A stretch of 64,000 nt of DNA from Paenibacillus sp. FSL K6-1330 (GCF_037976825.1 NZ_CP150269.1:4787501-4851500), one strand, 5' to 3'; counted from the stretch's first letter, positions 7,722 to 17,164 are shown. Notes: a model not told the origin generated them from the letters alone. A program made the numbers and translations.

Positions 7722-9479
7722 GTGTTTGCCGTACTTAAAAATTTAGGCTGGTTTTTCAAGCAAGAGAAAAAGCGTTACTTGATCGGCCTTGCGCTTCTCA
7801 TCTTTTGCGGACTGGTTGAGCTGCTGCCGCCGCTTCTGCTCGGAAACGCCATTGACGATATCGTCAGCAGTTCCATAACGTGGGCGTCCCTCGTCCAATA
7901 TCTGCTCATGATTCTCGGCATCGTTGCTGTCGTTTATTGTGCCACTTACATATGGATGCACCGTTTGTTCGGAGGAGCGAACCTCGTGGAACGCCTGCTC
8001 CGTACCCGGTACATGAACCATTTGCTGCGGATGCTTCCGCCGTTTTTCGAACGTAACCGTACAGGAGATCTCATGGCAAAAGCCACGAATGACCTTCGCT
8101 CCGTGGCAGCAACTGCTGGCTTCGGGATGCTCGTCATGACCGACTCCACCATATACTTGATTGTCGTACTGTTCGCCATGGGCTTCATTGTCAGCTGGAA
8201 GCTGACATTGGCAGCCATTCTGCCCATGCCGATCATAGCCATTGGTATGGTCATCTACGGAAGAGCCATTCATAAACGCTACACTCTGGCGCAGGATGCC
8301 TTCGGTGACATGAACGACCAGGTTCTGGAGTCCGTAGCCGGCGTGCGCGTCGTGCGCGCTTATGTACAGGAACGCGCCGATCAGCAGCGCTTCCAGGACA
8401 TTACGGATGATGTATATCGTAAAAACCTGGCGGTAGCCAAAGTGGACGCCTTATTCGAACCAACCATCAATTTCTCCATCGGTCTCAGTTACGTCATCGG
8501 TTTAGCCTACGGTGTGTACCTGGTGTTCCAGAATCAAATCACGCTCGGAGATCTCGTATCGTTCAACATGTACCTCGGGATGATGATTTGGCCGATGTTT
8601 GCCATCGGGGAATTGATCAACATTATGCAGCGCGGAAACGCTTCCCTGGATCGGGTCAACGAAACCTTAAAGACCCCGCCAGATGTTACCGACGCCGCGA
8701 ATCCTGTAGATGTGGAGGTTCCGGATACGATTCAATTTAAAGATGTCACGTTCCGTTACCCAACCTCTACAATTGATAATTTGAAACATATTAATTTTAC
8801 GCTGCAAAAAGGCCAGACGCTCGGCGTCGTAGGACGCACGGGCAGCGGCAAATCGACGCTGCTGAAGCAGCTTCTCCATGAGTACCCTACTGGAACTGGC
8901 GAAATCCTCATTTCCGATATACCAATGGAGATGCTGGCGACTGACCGGCTCCATGGCTGGATCGGGTATGTGCCGCAGGAGCAGATTTTGTTCTCCAAGA
9001 CGGTGCGTCAGAACATCCAATTCGGCAAAAAGGATGCCAGCGACGAATTGATCATGGAGGCCATTACGACCGCTGCGTTTGACCGCGATCTGGTCACCCT
9101 GTCCGATGGGCTTGATACCCTTGTAGGCGAAAAAGGTGTGGCGTTGTCCGGTGGGCAAAAACAAAGGGTCTCACTGGCCCGAGCTTTTATCGGCGACCCT
9201 GAAATCTTAATATTGGACGACTCCTTGTCCGCTGTAGACGCCCGGACGGAAGCCAGAATCATCGATAATATCCGGAGCAAACGCGCCGGCAAGACGACCC
9301 TGATCTCCACGCATCGACTCTCAGCCGTTCAGCATGCCGATGTCATCGTGGTGCTGGAGGACGGTCGAATCACGGAGCAAGGAACCCATGATGAACTGCT
9401 GGAGCTCGGTGGCTGGTACCGTGAGCAATTCGAACGCCAGCAGGTAGAAAACAATCTGACCTCGGAGGAGGTGTCTTAA
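7722..9479 (+). CDS. heterodimeric ABC exporter subunit, BmrC/YheI-like
   Basis: Half-transporter of 585 residues, the same size as B. subtilis BmrC (YheI): six membrane helices, then an ABC ATPase. Walker A is GRTGSGKST and the signature LSGGQKQR. Walker B reads ILILDDSLSAVD, with Asp where the catalytic Glu normally sits, the hallmark of the degenerate ATP site in heterodimeric exporters. GTG at 7722 is the likely start, since AAGGAAGGG (7707-7715) precedes it at good distance; ATG at 7686 has only a weak site. The next gene encodes the partner and starts one base after this stop. Expression probably depends on readthrough of the attenuator upstream. Confidence 0.9.
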   Translation: MFAVLKNLGWFFKQEKKRYLIGLALLIFCGLVELLPPLLLGNAIDDIVSSSITWASLVQYLLMILGIVAVVYCATYIWMHRLFGGANLVERLLRTRYMNHLLRMLPPFFERNRTGDLMAKATNDLRSVAATAGFGMLVMTDSTIYLIVVLFAMGFIVSWKLTLAAILPMPIIAIGMVIYGRAIHKRYTLAQDAFGDMNDQVLESVAGVRVVRAYVQERADQQRFQDITDDVYRKNLAVAKVDALFEPTINFSIGLSYVIGLAYGVYLVFQNQITLGDLVSFNMYLGMMIWPMFAIGELINIMQRGNASLDRVNETLKTPPDVTDAANPVDVEVPDTIQFKDVTFRYPTSTIDNLKHINFTLQKGQTLGVVGRTGSGKSTLLKQLLHEYPTGTGEILISDIPMEMLATDRLHGWIGYVPQEQILFSKTVRQNIQFGKKDASDELIMEAITTAAFDRDLVTLSDGLDTLVGEKGVALSGGQKQRVSLARAFIGDPEILILDDSLSAVDARTEARIIDNIRSKRAGKTTLISTHRLSAVQHADVIVVLEDGRITEQGTHDELLELGGWYREQFERQQVENNLTSEEVS

Positions 9480-11582
9480 TTGACTCCAACCGATACGACC
9501 ATATCGAATGAATCCGGCATTGCCAAACGACTGTTCCGTTATGCCTTAACAGCCAAGGGCACCTTCATCGCCGCCTTGATTCTGCTGGCCATCGGCGTTG
9601 CCGCAGAGCTTGCAGGTCCCTTCATCGCAAAAACGATGATTGACGAGCATATCCTGGGCATCGAACGGCCTTATTATGAGACGACGCAGGCTCAAGATGC
9701 CGCATCCTATAACGGGACTTATTATAAACGCGAGGATCGCTTTCTTGAAGGCGAGACGCGAGGACAGGAAGTACGTCTCGTTCAGGCTGGCCGCAGCTTT
9801 TACTTCATTAACGAGCCGGTAGCCCGAACCGAAGGAAACCGCTCCTTTCAGGACGGTGTCATGACAATTTCCTACGCCTCAGAGGAGATGCAGTATCCGG
9901 CTGTTAAATTGACCAAGGAACAGCTGTTTGAATTTTATAAACCCGAACTTCCCAACATATATAAGCTGGTCGGCCTGTTTCTGATCTGCCTGTTGATCTC
10001 CATGATTACGGTATTCGGCAGAACCTACTGGCTGCAATCGGCAGCTAATCGGGTCATTCAGAAGCTGCGCACCGATGTGTACGCCCACATTCAGCGGCTG
10101 CCCGTCAATTTCTTTGATGATTTACCGGCGGGCAAAGTCGTTTCCCGGGTAACCAATGATACCGAAGCGGTAAAGGACCTGTTCGTTGCGGTATTATCCA
10201 ACTTCAGCTCCGGCGCCGTGTATATCACGGGTGTCTACGTCGCATTGTTCCTTCTGGATGTACGACTGGGCTTGATCAGTTTGTTTGTTATTCCGATGTT
10301 GATTGTATGGACCATTCTGTACCGTAAATTTGCAACCAAATACAATACCGTCATCCGCTCCCGTCTGAGCGAGATCAATGCCATCATTAATGAATCCATT
10401 CAAGGTATGGCCATCATTCGTGTATTCCGCCGCCAAAAAGCGACCCAGGACGAGTTCGAGGCGCTGAATGCGGACTATATGGCTCATCAGAACAAAATGC
10501 TCAATCTGAACTCCTTCACCACGCACAATCTGGTGAATGTTCTGCGTAACGTTTCCTTTGTAGTCGTACTCTGGTATTTCGGTTCTGCTTCATTAAATGG
10601 TGCCGGCATCGTCTCGATAGGCGTCCTCTACGCCTTCGTTGATCTGCTTGGCCGCATGTTCCAGCCGATAACGGGTATGGTTAACCAGCTGGCAGCGCTC
10701 GATACCTCCATCGTCTCCGCCAAACGAGTGTTTGAGCTGATGGATGAAACAGGCGAGAAAGTAACGGATGGCAGCATGCCGCGGTATTTAGGAAATGTAG
10801 AATTTCAGAACGTGTCGTTTGCGTACAAGAAGGACTATGTCCTTAAGAACATTTCTTTTGAAGCGAAGCAAGGCCAAACCGTGGCGCTTGTAGGTCATAC
10901 CGGCTCCGGCAAAAGCTCCATCATCAATCTGCTGTTCCGCTTCTATGACCCGCAGAAAGGCACGATTACCATTGATGGCCAGCCCGTTACCGATATTCCA
11001 AAGCAATGGCTCCGCAAGCATATGGGGATTGTACTGCAAGACCCGTACCTGTTCACAGGCACCATTGCTTCGAATGTCAGCCTGGGTGATCCGAGCATTA
11101 CACGGGAACAAGTGGAGCAGGCTCTGCGCGACGTAGGGGCTGATCGGCTGCTCGCTCATCTTCCGCAAGGCTTCGATGAGCCAGTACTGGAGAAAGGCAG
11201 CACACTCTCCGCCGGACAACGACAGTTAATCTCTTTTGCCCGGGCTCTTGCGTTCAATCCGGCCATACTGATTCTCGATGAAGCCACCGCTAACATTGAT
11301 ACGGAGACGGAAGCCTTAATCCAGGAAGCCCTGGAGGTCCTGAAGCGAGGGCGCACGACCTTTATCATCGCCCACCGCTTATCCACGATCCGCAGCGCCG
11401 ATCAGATTCTGGTCCTTCACCGCGGCGAAATTGTGGAACAGGGTTCCCATGACGAGCTGATGGCCCTGGGCGGAAGATACTTTAATATGTATCAACTCCA
11501 GCAAGGCAGCACGACTCCGATTGCAGAGAGTAAGGAGACGGTACTTGCCTCCAACAGTAAAATGGCTGGTGGTCATGTATAA
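9480..11582 (+). CDS. heterodimeric ABC exporter subunit, BmrD/YheH-like
   Basis: 700-residue half-transporter. It carries an extra extracytoplasmic domain of about 85 residues between the first two membrane helices (around residues 55-140), as BmrD does. The ATPase has Walker A GHTGSGKSS, Walker B ILILDEATANID with catalytic Glu present, but signature LSAGQ instead of LSGGQ. Combined with the Asp in the partner's Walker B, this gives one consensus and one degenerate nucleotide site, as in BmrCD-type multidrug exporters. Start TTG 9480 directly follows the partner's stop and has GGAGGAGGTG just upstream. The substrate is probably hydrophobic drugs, by family analogy only. Confidence 0.9.
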   Translation: MTPTDTTISNESGIAKRLFRYALTAKGTFIAALILLAIGVAAELAGPFIAKTMIDEHILGIERPYYETTQAQDAASYNGTYYKREDRFLEGETRGQEVRLVQAGRSFYFINEPVARTEGNRSFQDGVMTISYASEEMQYPAVKLTKEQLFEFYKPELPNIYKLVGLFLICLLISMITVFGRTYWLQSAANRVIQKLRTDVYAHIQRLPVNFFDDLPAGKVVSRVTNDTEAVKDLFVAVLSNFSSGAVYITGVYVALFLLDVRLGLISLFVIPMLIVWTILYRKFATKYNTVIRSRLSEINAIINESIQGMAIIRVFRRQKATQDEFEALNADYMAHQNKMLNLNSFTTHNLVNVLRNVSFVVVLWYFGSASLNGAGIVSIGVLYAFVDLLGRMFQPITGMVNQLAALDTSIVSAKRVFELMDETGEKVTDGSMPRYLGNVEFQNVSFAYKKDYVLKNISFEAKQGQTVALVGHTGSGKSSIINLLFRFYDPQKGTITIDGQPVTDIPKQWLRKHMGIVLQDPYLFTGTIASNVSLGDPSITREQVEQALRDVGADRLLAHLPQGFDEPVLEKGSTLSAGQRQLISFARALAFNPAILILDEATANIDTETEALIQEALEVLKRGRTTFIIAHRLSTIRSADQILVLHRGEIVEQGSHDELMALGGRYFNMYQLQQGSTTPIAESKETVLASNSKMAGGHV

Positions 11583-11660
11583 ACCAAGTAGTTAGAAGAG
11601 TTTTTTCTTGCGAAATCAGGAAGACCCAGGCTTCGAAGTTTATACCTACAGATATCAATA

Positions 11661-11713
11661 AAAGAAGGCTGTCCCCTGTCGAATGTTACATTCGCTTGGG
11701 AACAGCCTTCTTT
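11661..11713. terminator. bidirectional intrinsic terminator
   Basis: AAAGAAGGCTGTCCC pairs with GGGAACAGCCTTCTTT, flanked by A and T runs. It is placed between the exporter operon and the converging SLH gene. Confidence 0.85.
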
Positions 11714-11746
11714 ATTGCATTGTATGCTGGCGGTACATTACAAGAA

Positions 11747-12676
11747 TTACTTTGCCGGATGATCAAGAGTAGCTTCTGCTTTGACCGTGATTTTGGTGTA
11801 CTTGGAAGGCACGAGCACGTCATCTGAAGATTTGGAGATGACTTGCGGGTACATTTTGTCCGGATCGGGTTGAAGAACTTTGTAGTAGATCACGGCTTCG
11901 GTATCGCTAACATAGTCGACCGACGTAATTTTAATGCCATACCCCGGATTCGGTAGGTCTTCCTTGGTTACCGTGACTTTATTCTGCGCATCATCCACCT
12001 TAACGACGCTTGTACTTACATCCGGTTCAGATTGTCCCGGCTTCTCGGGTATCATGTTCTTCTGATGCTCCTCAATAAATTGAATGGAATTGTACGCAAG
12101 CTCTGCCGCTTCAATACGGGTTAAACTCTTGGCGGGATGGAACTTGGCGTTGGCGTCGAGCTCAGCGATCTTGGTTAACAGCAGGAATTGCACCGCTCCC
12201 CGGCTCTCCTCTTTCATCAAATCCTCGTCGGCCACATGCAGATACATCATGACCACGGGATAATTCCCGGTCTTCTGAATCGCTTCCGAGAGCAATGTCG
12301 CGAACCCTTCTCGGGTTATCGGTTCATTCCATTTCATGTCTGCGGATACGGACAATCCGTTCTGAGCCGCTATATTCACAGCATCCGCGAACCAGGCATC
12401 CTTCGGCACACTGTCAAACGAACGGCCCGTATAGTTCGGTTGTACCTTCAGGTCGGCGACATTCACAATCATCTGCACCGCTTGGGCGGTCGTTATTGTT
12501 TTGGCCGGAGCGAATTTATCGGCACTAATCCCTTGGATAATTCCTTTCGCTTGCAGCTCCTTCACCATTTGTAGTGGCTGCTCCTCTTGAATATCGTTGA
12601 AAGCAGAGGCGGCGCCGGCACCGAGCAATGACGAAGTGACAAGCATTGCAGTTAACAATTTCGTAGTTTTTTTCAT
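11747..12676 (-). CDS. secreted SLH-domain protein
   Basis: 309 residues. The N-terminus is a Sec signal peptide (MKKTTKLLTAMLVTSSLLGAGAASA, cleavage after ASA). Three S-layer-homology repeats follow: FNDIQEEQPLQMVKELQAKG, then FDSVPKDAWFADAVNIAAQNG, then a third, degenerate repeat with HVADEDLMKEESRGAV and LTRIEAAELAY. Such domains anchor proteins to pyruvylated cell-wall polymer. The last 90 residues (from about 215) are a small extracellular domain with no recognised family. An AGGAGGTG site precedes the ATG. It is probably a cell-surface protein; its role is unknown. Confidence 0.88.
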   Translation of the reverse strand: MKKTTKLLTAMLVTSSLLGAGAASAFNDIQEEQPLQMVKELQAKGIIQGISADKFAPAKTITTAQAVQMIVNVADLKVQPNYTGRSFDSVPKDAWFADAVNIAAQNGLSVSADMKWNEPITREGFATLLSEAIQKTGNYPVVMMYLHVADEDLMKEESRGAVQFLLLTKIAELDANAKFHPAKSLTRIEAAELAYNSIQFIEEHQKNMIPEKPGQSEPDVSTSVVKVDDAQNKVTVTKEDLPNPGYGIKITSVDYVSDTEAVIYYKVLQPDPDKMYPQVISKSSDDVLVPSKYTKITVKAEATLDHPAK

Positions 12677-12743
12677 AATTACACCTCCTAATCTATCTGA
12701 CGCAGAGGTGCTGGAATATGTTTCATCTCAGCCCTAATTTCTT

Positions 12744-13208
12744 TTATACGCTTTTTTCGCTGTCCAGGCCAAGCTTCACATACATTTCGCGAGAATAGCC
12801 CTGCAGCTTTTGCTCTAACGCTTGAGCCTGGTCCTTAAATGCGGTCAGCTCCCGAATCATTCGGGAACGGCCAGCCGGACTGAACGTCTCATGAATCCGT
12901 TCTTTGAAATAATCATGAACGATGTAGTTACGCTGCTTCCAGACTTCTTTTAATTGAAGTGTTTCTTCTTCGGAGAATGGAAAGTAATGCTGGATCTCGT
13001 GTACCAGTTGGCCCAGAGAGCTGCTTAATTTCCGATGATATAGTTGGGTGAAATCTTCTTCTGAAGGCACATTCCCTTGGGAAAGCTTGATCAGCATCAA
13101 CAGATTCGCGAGCTGCTGCTCAAGCGCCTGTGAATAATACACCGCTAATCCGAAATAGGCAAACAGCTCTTTGGAGTGGTCACTATCCATCAGTCGAGAT
13201 TGTTTCAT
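12744..13208 (-). CDS. small helical protein with a HEPN-like RNYIVH motif
   Basis: 154 residues, predicted all-helical and cytoplasmic, with a good GAGGAGG site. In the middle it has VWKQRNYIVHDYF, matching the R-x4-H signature (RNxxxH) of HEPN-superfamily ribonucleases, placed after a charged helix as in that fold. No MNT nucleotidyltransferase or other antitoxin partner is adjacent: one neighbour is the SLH protein, the other an ABC permease. It could be a housekeeping relative of HEPN proteins rather than a toxin. The motif is seen; the family assignment is tentative. Confidence 0.6.
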   Translation of the reverse strand: MKQSRLMDSDHSKELFAYFGLAVYYSQALEQQLANLLMLIKLSQGNVPSEEDFTQLYHRKLSSSLGQLVHEIQHYFPFSEEETLQLKEVWKQRNYIVHDYFKERIHETFSPAGRSRMIRELTAFKDQAQALEQKLQGYSREMYVKLGLDSEKSV

Positions 13209-13287
13209 GGTATCCTCCTCTAGTATTGGCTGTCTTTACCGTTTCTATTTGTGTATATCCCTATGGTAAAGGAAGATTCCTCCTACT

Positions 13288-14016
13288 TCAACCTACTTTT
13301 CGGATTATGGTTGCCGCATCCTTACGACAGGCCGTCCATAGATAAACCGCCAGCAAAATAAAGCTGTATATGAACGTGTACGCAATCGTCATGAATAACA
13401 CGAACTGGGAACGCTCGTCAGCGTGAATGAACATGTCAATCATAACAGAGACAGGTGGCAGAACATAAGGAATCAATCTCAAATCAGCAAGATCATCCTG
13501 AACGATAGATTGCCCGGCTAAGGAAATAACGATAACGATTAACAGCCATCCTGCCGCTCTTCCCTGATTCTCCATAAAGCCAAACTGAAAAAATACGGAC
13601 AGAGAAATCCCAAGCAAGGACAATGCCACATGTCCCAGATAACCCAATGCAAACTGGGATAATGTAATCGGCTTATCAAACATTCCAAATACGATTGGAT
13701 AAAGGACGGCAAATAAACTGAACAGGATAGATAGAAGCGTTACGGTTACATATTGGGCGGCATAATATCGTATGGCCTTCCCGCTGTGAACGATCAGGAG
13801 CATGGTTTGACGCCCTTGATCATGATTGAGAAAGTTCAAACCTAGCCAAGCTGAGCCAACAAACAGAAATGCAGCCGTTACGGCATAACTGTCCATGATC
13901 GGATTGGGCCGGTAGGAGTATATAAACACCACCGATATCAACATGAAGGCAATCGGAGCGAAATATCGATAGGATCTCGTGTAACTAGCAAGCATGTAAC
14001 GAATCAATGACCACAT
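13288..14016 (-). CDS. ABC transporter permease
   Basis: 242 residues with six predicted membrane helices and a short cytoplasmic tail. The start codon overlaps the stop of the ATPase gene (TAATG), a sign of co-translation. It resembles ABC-2-type permeases in size and topology but has no named family I can identify. It functions with the adjoining ATPase as an export or membrane-remodelling system of unknown substrate. Confidence 0.75.
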   Translation of the reverse strand: MWSLIRYMLASYTRSYRYFAPIAFMLISVVFIYSYRPNPIMDSYAVTAAFLFVGSAWLGLNFLNHDQGRQTMLLIVHSGKAIRYYAAQYVTVTLLSILFSLFAVLYPIVFGMFDKPITLSQFALGYLGHVALSLLGISLSVFFQFGFMENQGRAAGWLLIVIVISLAGQSIVQDDLADLRLIPYVLPPVSVMIDMFIHADERSQFVLFMTIAYTFIYSFILLAVYLWTACRKDAATIIRKVG

Positions 14017-14906
14017 TATGCTCCCTCCCCTTCATTTGATTGACCAGAGGTTGGGTACACTTGCTTTGCCATCTCTCCGCTCCAGGGTTCCAGCCGTATC
14101 AGCGAACCACCTGACTGTAAAATATCCAGCAGCATATTATCCGCGACTTGCCGCGACACGACCATCGATGCCGGGTTACCTCTCGAAATCCAATAGTGAA
14201 ACCCTGAACGGCGTTCCAGTTCCAGCATTTTGTCCTGAGAAACACGCGTGAATTCCAGCTTCATCCGTCCCATCTCCGAACCGGCTTCCAGCGTTCCGTC
14301 CCGTTCGATCCGCCCCTGGCGGAGCTGCGTTACCCGGTCGGCCAGCGAAGCAATAAGCAGCGGCTCGTGAACGGACATCACAATGGCTGTCCCTTGTCTT
14401 TTGATTTCACTTAGAATGCCAATCATCTCCATTTGAGAAGCCTCGTCCAGTCCCGACAGAGGCTCATCCAGAACCAATAGATCGGGCTGACGAAGCAGGG
14501 CTTGCATGATGTTGACTTTTTGCAGCATCCCCTTGGAGCATAGGGTCATCTTCATGTCCTGCAGCTGAAACACATTCAGCATCGCACCAATTCGGTTCTC
14601 GGCTTCTTGCTTGTTCATACCCTGAATGGCGGCCATATGGCGCAAGTATTCAGAAGGACGAAATCGAAGCGCAGGGAATCGCTCCGGAACATATCCGACG
14701 CGAAGGGAGGTTTCATACTCGACCCGGGACCCTCCCGATGGATTAGCAAGTCCGGCTATTACATGCAGTAGGGTGCTCTTTCCCGCGCCGTTGCTTCCTG
14801 TAATAGCAACACACTCGGCTCGGGAAATGCACCAGGTAATGTTATGTAAGATGGCAAATTTACCGAAACGCTTGTGTACTCCGTTCAATTCCAGCAGCTC
14901 TTGCAA
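14016..14906 (-). CDS. ABC transporter ATP-binding protein
   Basis: 296 residues. Walker A is TGSNGAGKST, the signature region reads CSKGMLQKV (the degenerate form common in BcrA-like ATPases), and Walker B is LLVLDEPLSGLD. About 80 residues after the ATPase core form an extra C-terminal domain ending in GQSNEGEGA. TTG 14906 is preferred: AGGAG at 14916-14920 is nine bases upstream, while the in-frame TTG at 14915 touches that site. It is the first gene of a two-gene operon with the permease. Confidence 0.83.
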   Translation of the reverse strand: MQELLELNGVHKRFGKFAILHNITWCISRAECVAITGSNGAGKSTLLHVIAGLANPSGGSRVEYETSLRVGYVPERFPALRFRPSEYLRHMAAIQGMNKQEAENRIGAMLNVFQLQDMKMTLCSKGMLQKVNIMQALLRQPDLLVLDEPLSGLDEASQMEMIGILSEIKRQGTAIVMSVHEPLLIASLADRVTQLRQGRIERDGTLEAGSEMGRMKLEFTRVSQDKMLELERRSGFHYWISRGNPASMVVSRQVADNMLLDILQSGGSLIRLEPWSGEMAKQVYPTSGQSNEGEGA

Positions 14907-15100
14907 ACATTTCAACTCCTGTTCACTTAATCTGGTGTTGTATGTATTGTAGAGCTATTTTACCTGAAAGCACAACACTTCAAGCTCTGTGAACAAAGGT
15001 ACCGTTATCTCACATGACATGAAAATCCAGCGATTATTCCGGCCACGAGGCCATTATCAAAAAGCATCGTAGGTCACGGGCAGGAAGATAAAATAAGCAA

Positions 15101-15122
15101 AGGCGACCTAATGGCCGCCTTG
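15101..15122 (-). terminator. intrinsic terminator of the VWA lipoprotein gene
   Basis: AAGGCGGCC, loop ATTA, GGTCGCCTT on the minus strand (one mismatch), then a T-rich tail. It lies about 70 bases after the stop of the lipoprotein gene. Confidence 0.6.
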
Positions 15123-15192
15123 TTAATCATTCTTTCTTAACGTTTACCTTGGTCATAACCCTTTTCTGATTAACCCAACAATATTTACGTCG

Positions 15193-16596
15193 CTAATTAT
15201 TTTTCTTATTCTTCAGATCATCGATATTCTGATCGCCTTCATCCTTGATATCGTCATAAACCTGATTTCCACTTTTCGAAACAGCGTCATATAATCGCTT
15301 TCCGGTATCACGAGCGTATTTCCACGCGAAACTTTTGCGTTCATTGATTATTTTGACAAGCTCGCTTCTAGGGAAGTCCTGTTCCTTTTTAGTTTCCAGA
15401 TATTTAAGAGCTTCCAGAAGATGTGCATTTTCTTTGTTCACTAAGCGTTGCATCTCCTCCTGTGCATTGTTGATAGCTCCCTGCTTTTGTTCTTTTTGTA
15501 TATTGGCCTCCCCTTCCCCTTTCTCTTTCCACCTCGTCCACTCGCCTTGTAATTTATCGTAAGCCTTATTTAAATAATTTTTCAAAGCTTCGTCATTATC
15601 AACGGAAGTGAATTCCCCCCCGCCGGATGCAGCCACCTGTCGAAGCAGTTTTTGTCCTTCATTATCCACGTCAAAGCCAATAATGTTCACGACGGTTTTC
15701 ACTCTGGACTGATTAAGTTCTTTGGCAATCTGCACGGGATTACCGCCACAGGTTTCAATTCCATCACTCACCACATACACGACCGAATCGGTTGTCTCAG
15801 GATTTATATCTTGTTTTACAGATTTCAGAGCATTTGCAATGGGTGTCCATCCAGCTGGTTGTACACTTTGAAGTGCGGTTTTCATCTGATTTGTCTGGTC
15901 ACCTAGCCCATGAAATAGTTCTTCTGTACTGTTACATGATACTTGTTTATCTTTCTGACTCCCTGATCCTTTATGTCCATACACCCGCAATGATACCTCG
16001 GCATTCTCGGGTAATTTATCAGCAAAGATCTGAATAGCTTCTTGGGCAGATTCCATTTTTGATTTGCCATTGATCTTTGCTTTCATGCTGCCACTGGCAT
16101 CAAGCAGGATCGAAACGTGTAACTTCTTACTTGCGGGTAATGTGATGTTACCATTAGGTCGTTCATTCTTCACTTTAACTTCTGTCTCAAAATTATGGAA
16201 AGTGGCCACATAAGAGCGATAATCTTCAGCTAATAGGAGGAGGAGTTCTTCCGTATATTGATCAGCTGTCATTTCACTTGGTATTTCATCCAAAGCTGCT
16301 TGAACTTTCTGTTCATTATAGTTAGAACCAGCAAAGCGACCTGGAGGTTTCATTAATATTTCTTCATCAGTTAAGGGAGTCTGACTAGAGTCCGGTGGAC
16401 TCTGAATTTCCGAGCTGGGTTCTCTTTGAGCTGAATCTGATGGGGTTTGAATTTTAGAAGGGTCCTTTTCTGGTTCATTACTTTGCGCAGAATCCGATGA
16501 GTCAGGAATTTTTAAAGCACCCTTATCTGTTTCATCTCGGCAACCTGCAAGCAAGAAGATTAACATCATACAAATGAAAATAGATCTTCGAAACAT
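15193..16596 (-). CDS. VWA-domain lipoprotein
   Basis: 467 residues. The signal peptide ends in the lipobox LLAGC, so the protein is lipid-anchored on the outer face of the membrane. Residues about 25-75 form a linker of imperfect repeats (PSDSAQREPSSEI, PPDSSQTPL). The von Willebrand A domain has the metal-binding MIDAS motif DASGS, and VVYVVSDGIETCGG follows. The C-terminal 130 residues are charged and probably coiled coil, ending in DLKNKKNN. ATG 16596 is preferred over the preceding TTG because GAGGTGA is spaced for it. The binding partner is unknown. It is a single gene with its own terminator. Confidence 0.88.
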   Translation of the reverse strand: MFRRSIFICMMLIFLLAGCRDETDKGALKIPDSSDSAQSNEPEKDPSKIQTPSDSAQREPSSEIQSPPDSSQTPLTDEEILMKPPGRFAGSNYNEQKVQAALDEIPSEMTADQYTEELLLLLAEDYRSYVATFHNFETEVKVKNERPNGNITLPASKKLHVSILLDASGSMKAKINGKSKMESAQEAIQIFADKLPENAEVSLRVYGHKGSGSQKDKQVSCNSTEELFHGLGDQTNQMKTALQSVQPAGWTPIANALKSVKQDINPETTDSVVYVVSDGIETCGGNPVQIAKELNQSRVKTVVNIIGFDVDNEGQKLLRQVAASGGGEFTSVDNDEALKNYLNKAYDKLQGEWTRWKEKGEGEANIQKEQKQGAINNAQEEMQRLVNKENAHLLEALKYLETKKEQDFPRSELVKIINERKSFAWKYARDTGKRLYDAVSKSGNQVYDDIKDEGDQNIDDLKNKKNN

Positions 16597-16599
16597 CAA

Positions 16600-17164
16600 C
16601 TCACCTCAAATTTAATAATCGACTGATACATAATCAAATACCGCTTACGGTCAGCGGACATGATAAACGTCTCCCCTTTAAGCTCGTGCAGCTGTATTTA
16701 AGGGAAATTCGGAACCTGCCCTCTCGTATTCGGACTTCCCTCCTTAATCTAATTGTTGTTATAAGGACCCGAATCTCCTGTGTCTTTCCAAAATCATACA
16801 CGACAATCAAGTAATTAACACCTAATAATGGATAATTAAATAAATATTAGACTTTCTTCCCATAACCATGGGACCATGAAGAGGACCCACCAGCACATAC
16901 CGTGATCCTTCGTAAATAAATGCCGGATAGCCCGGTACAGTCCGCAATGCCTAGACTTGGGTAAGGATGAATATACTTCGGCAGCAAAAATAGATTAAAA
17001 AAGCAAAAACAGCCCGTTTATCGTTGGATAAACGGGCTGTTTTTGCTCCCCTGCTAAACTCACGGATTTGCCTTGCCAAAATCAATACTTGAGCATAGCC
17101 AAGAACATTCAGGAATTTATTAAACCTTATTTAATATTAATGAAGGTGAAGAAGTCCTTTCCCT
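16600..17164. other. 565-base intergenic region with possible coding remnant
   Basis: Between the VWA lipoprotein start and the ROK regulator stop. It contains the terminator at 17002-17047 and, on the minus strand at 16822-16947, a short open frame whose translation (PGYPAFIYEGSRYVLVGPLH) looks protein-like. That frame has an in-frame stop just upstream and no ribosome site, so it may be the decayed end of a gene. I see nothing else. Confidence 0.4.
17002..17047. terminator. long perfect hairpin, bidirectional terminator
   Basis: AGCAAAAACAGCCCGTTTATC, loop GTTG, and its exact complement make a stem of about 21 bp with internal A and T runs in both directions. It terminates the ROK gene on the minus strand. 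Confidence 0.8.
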
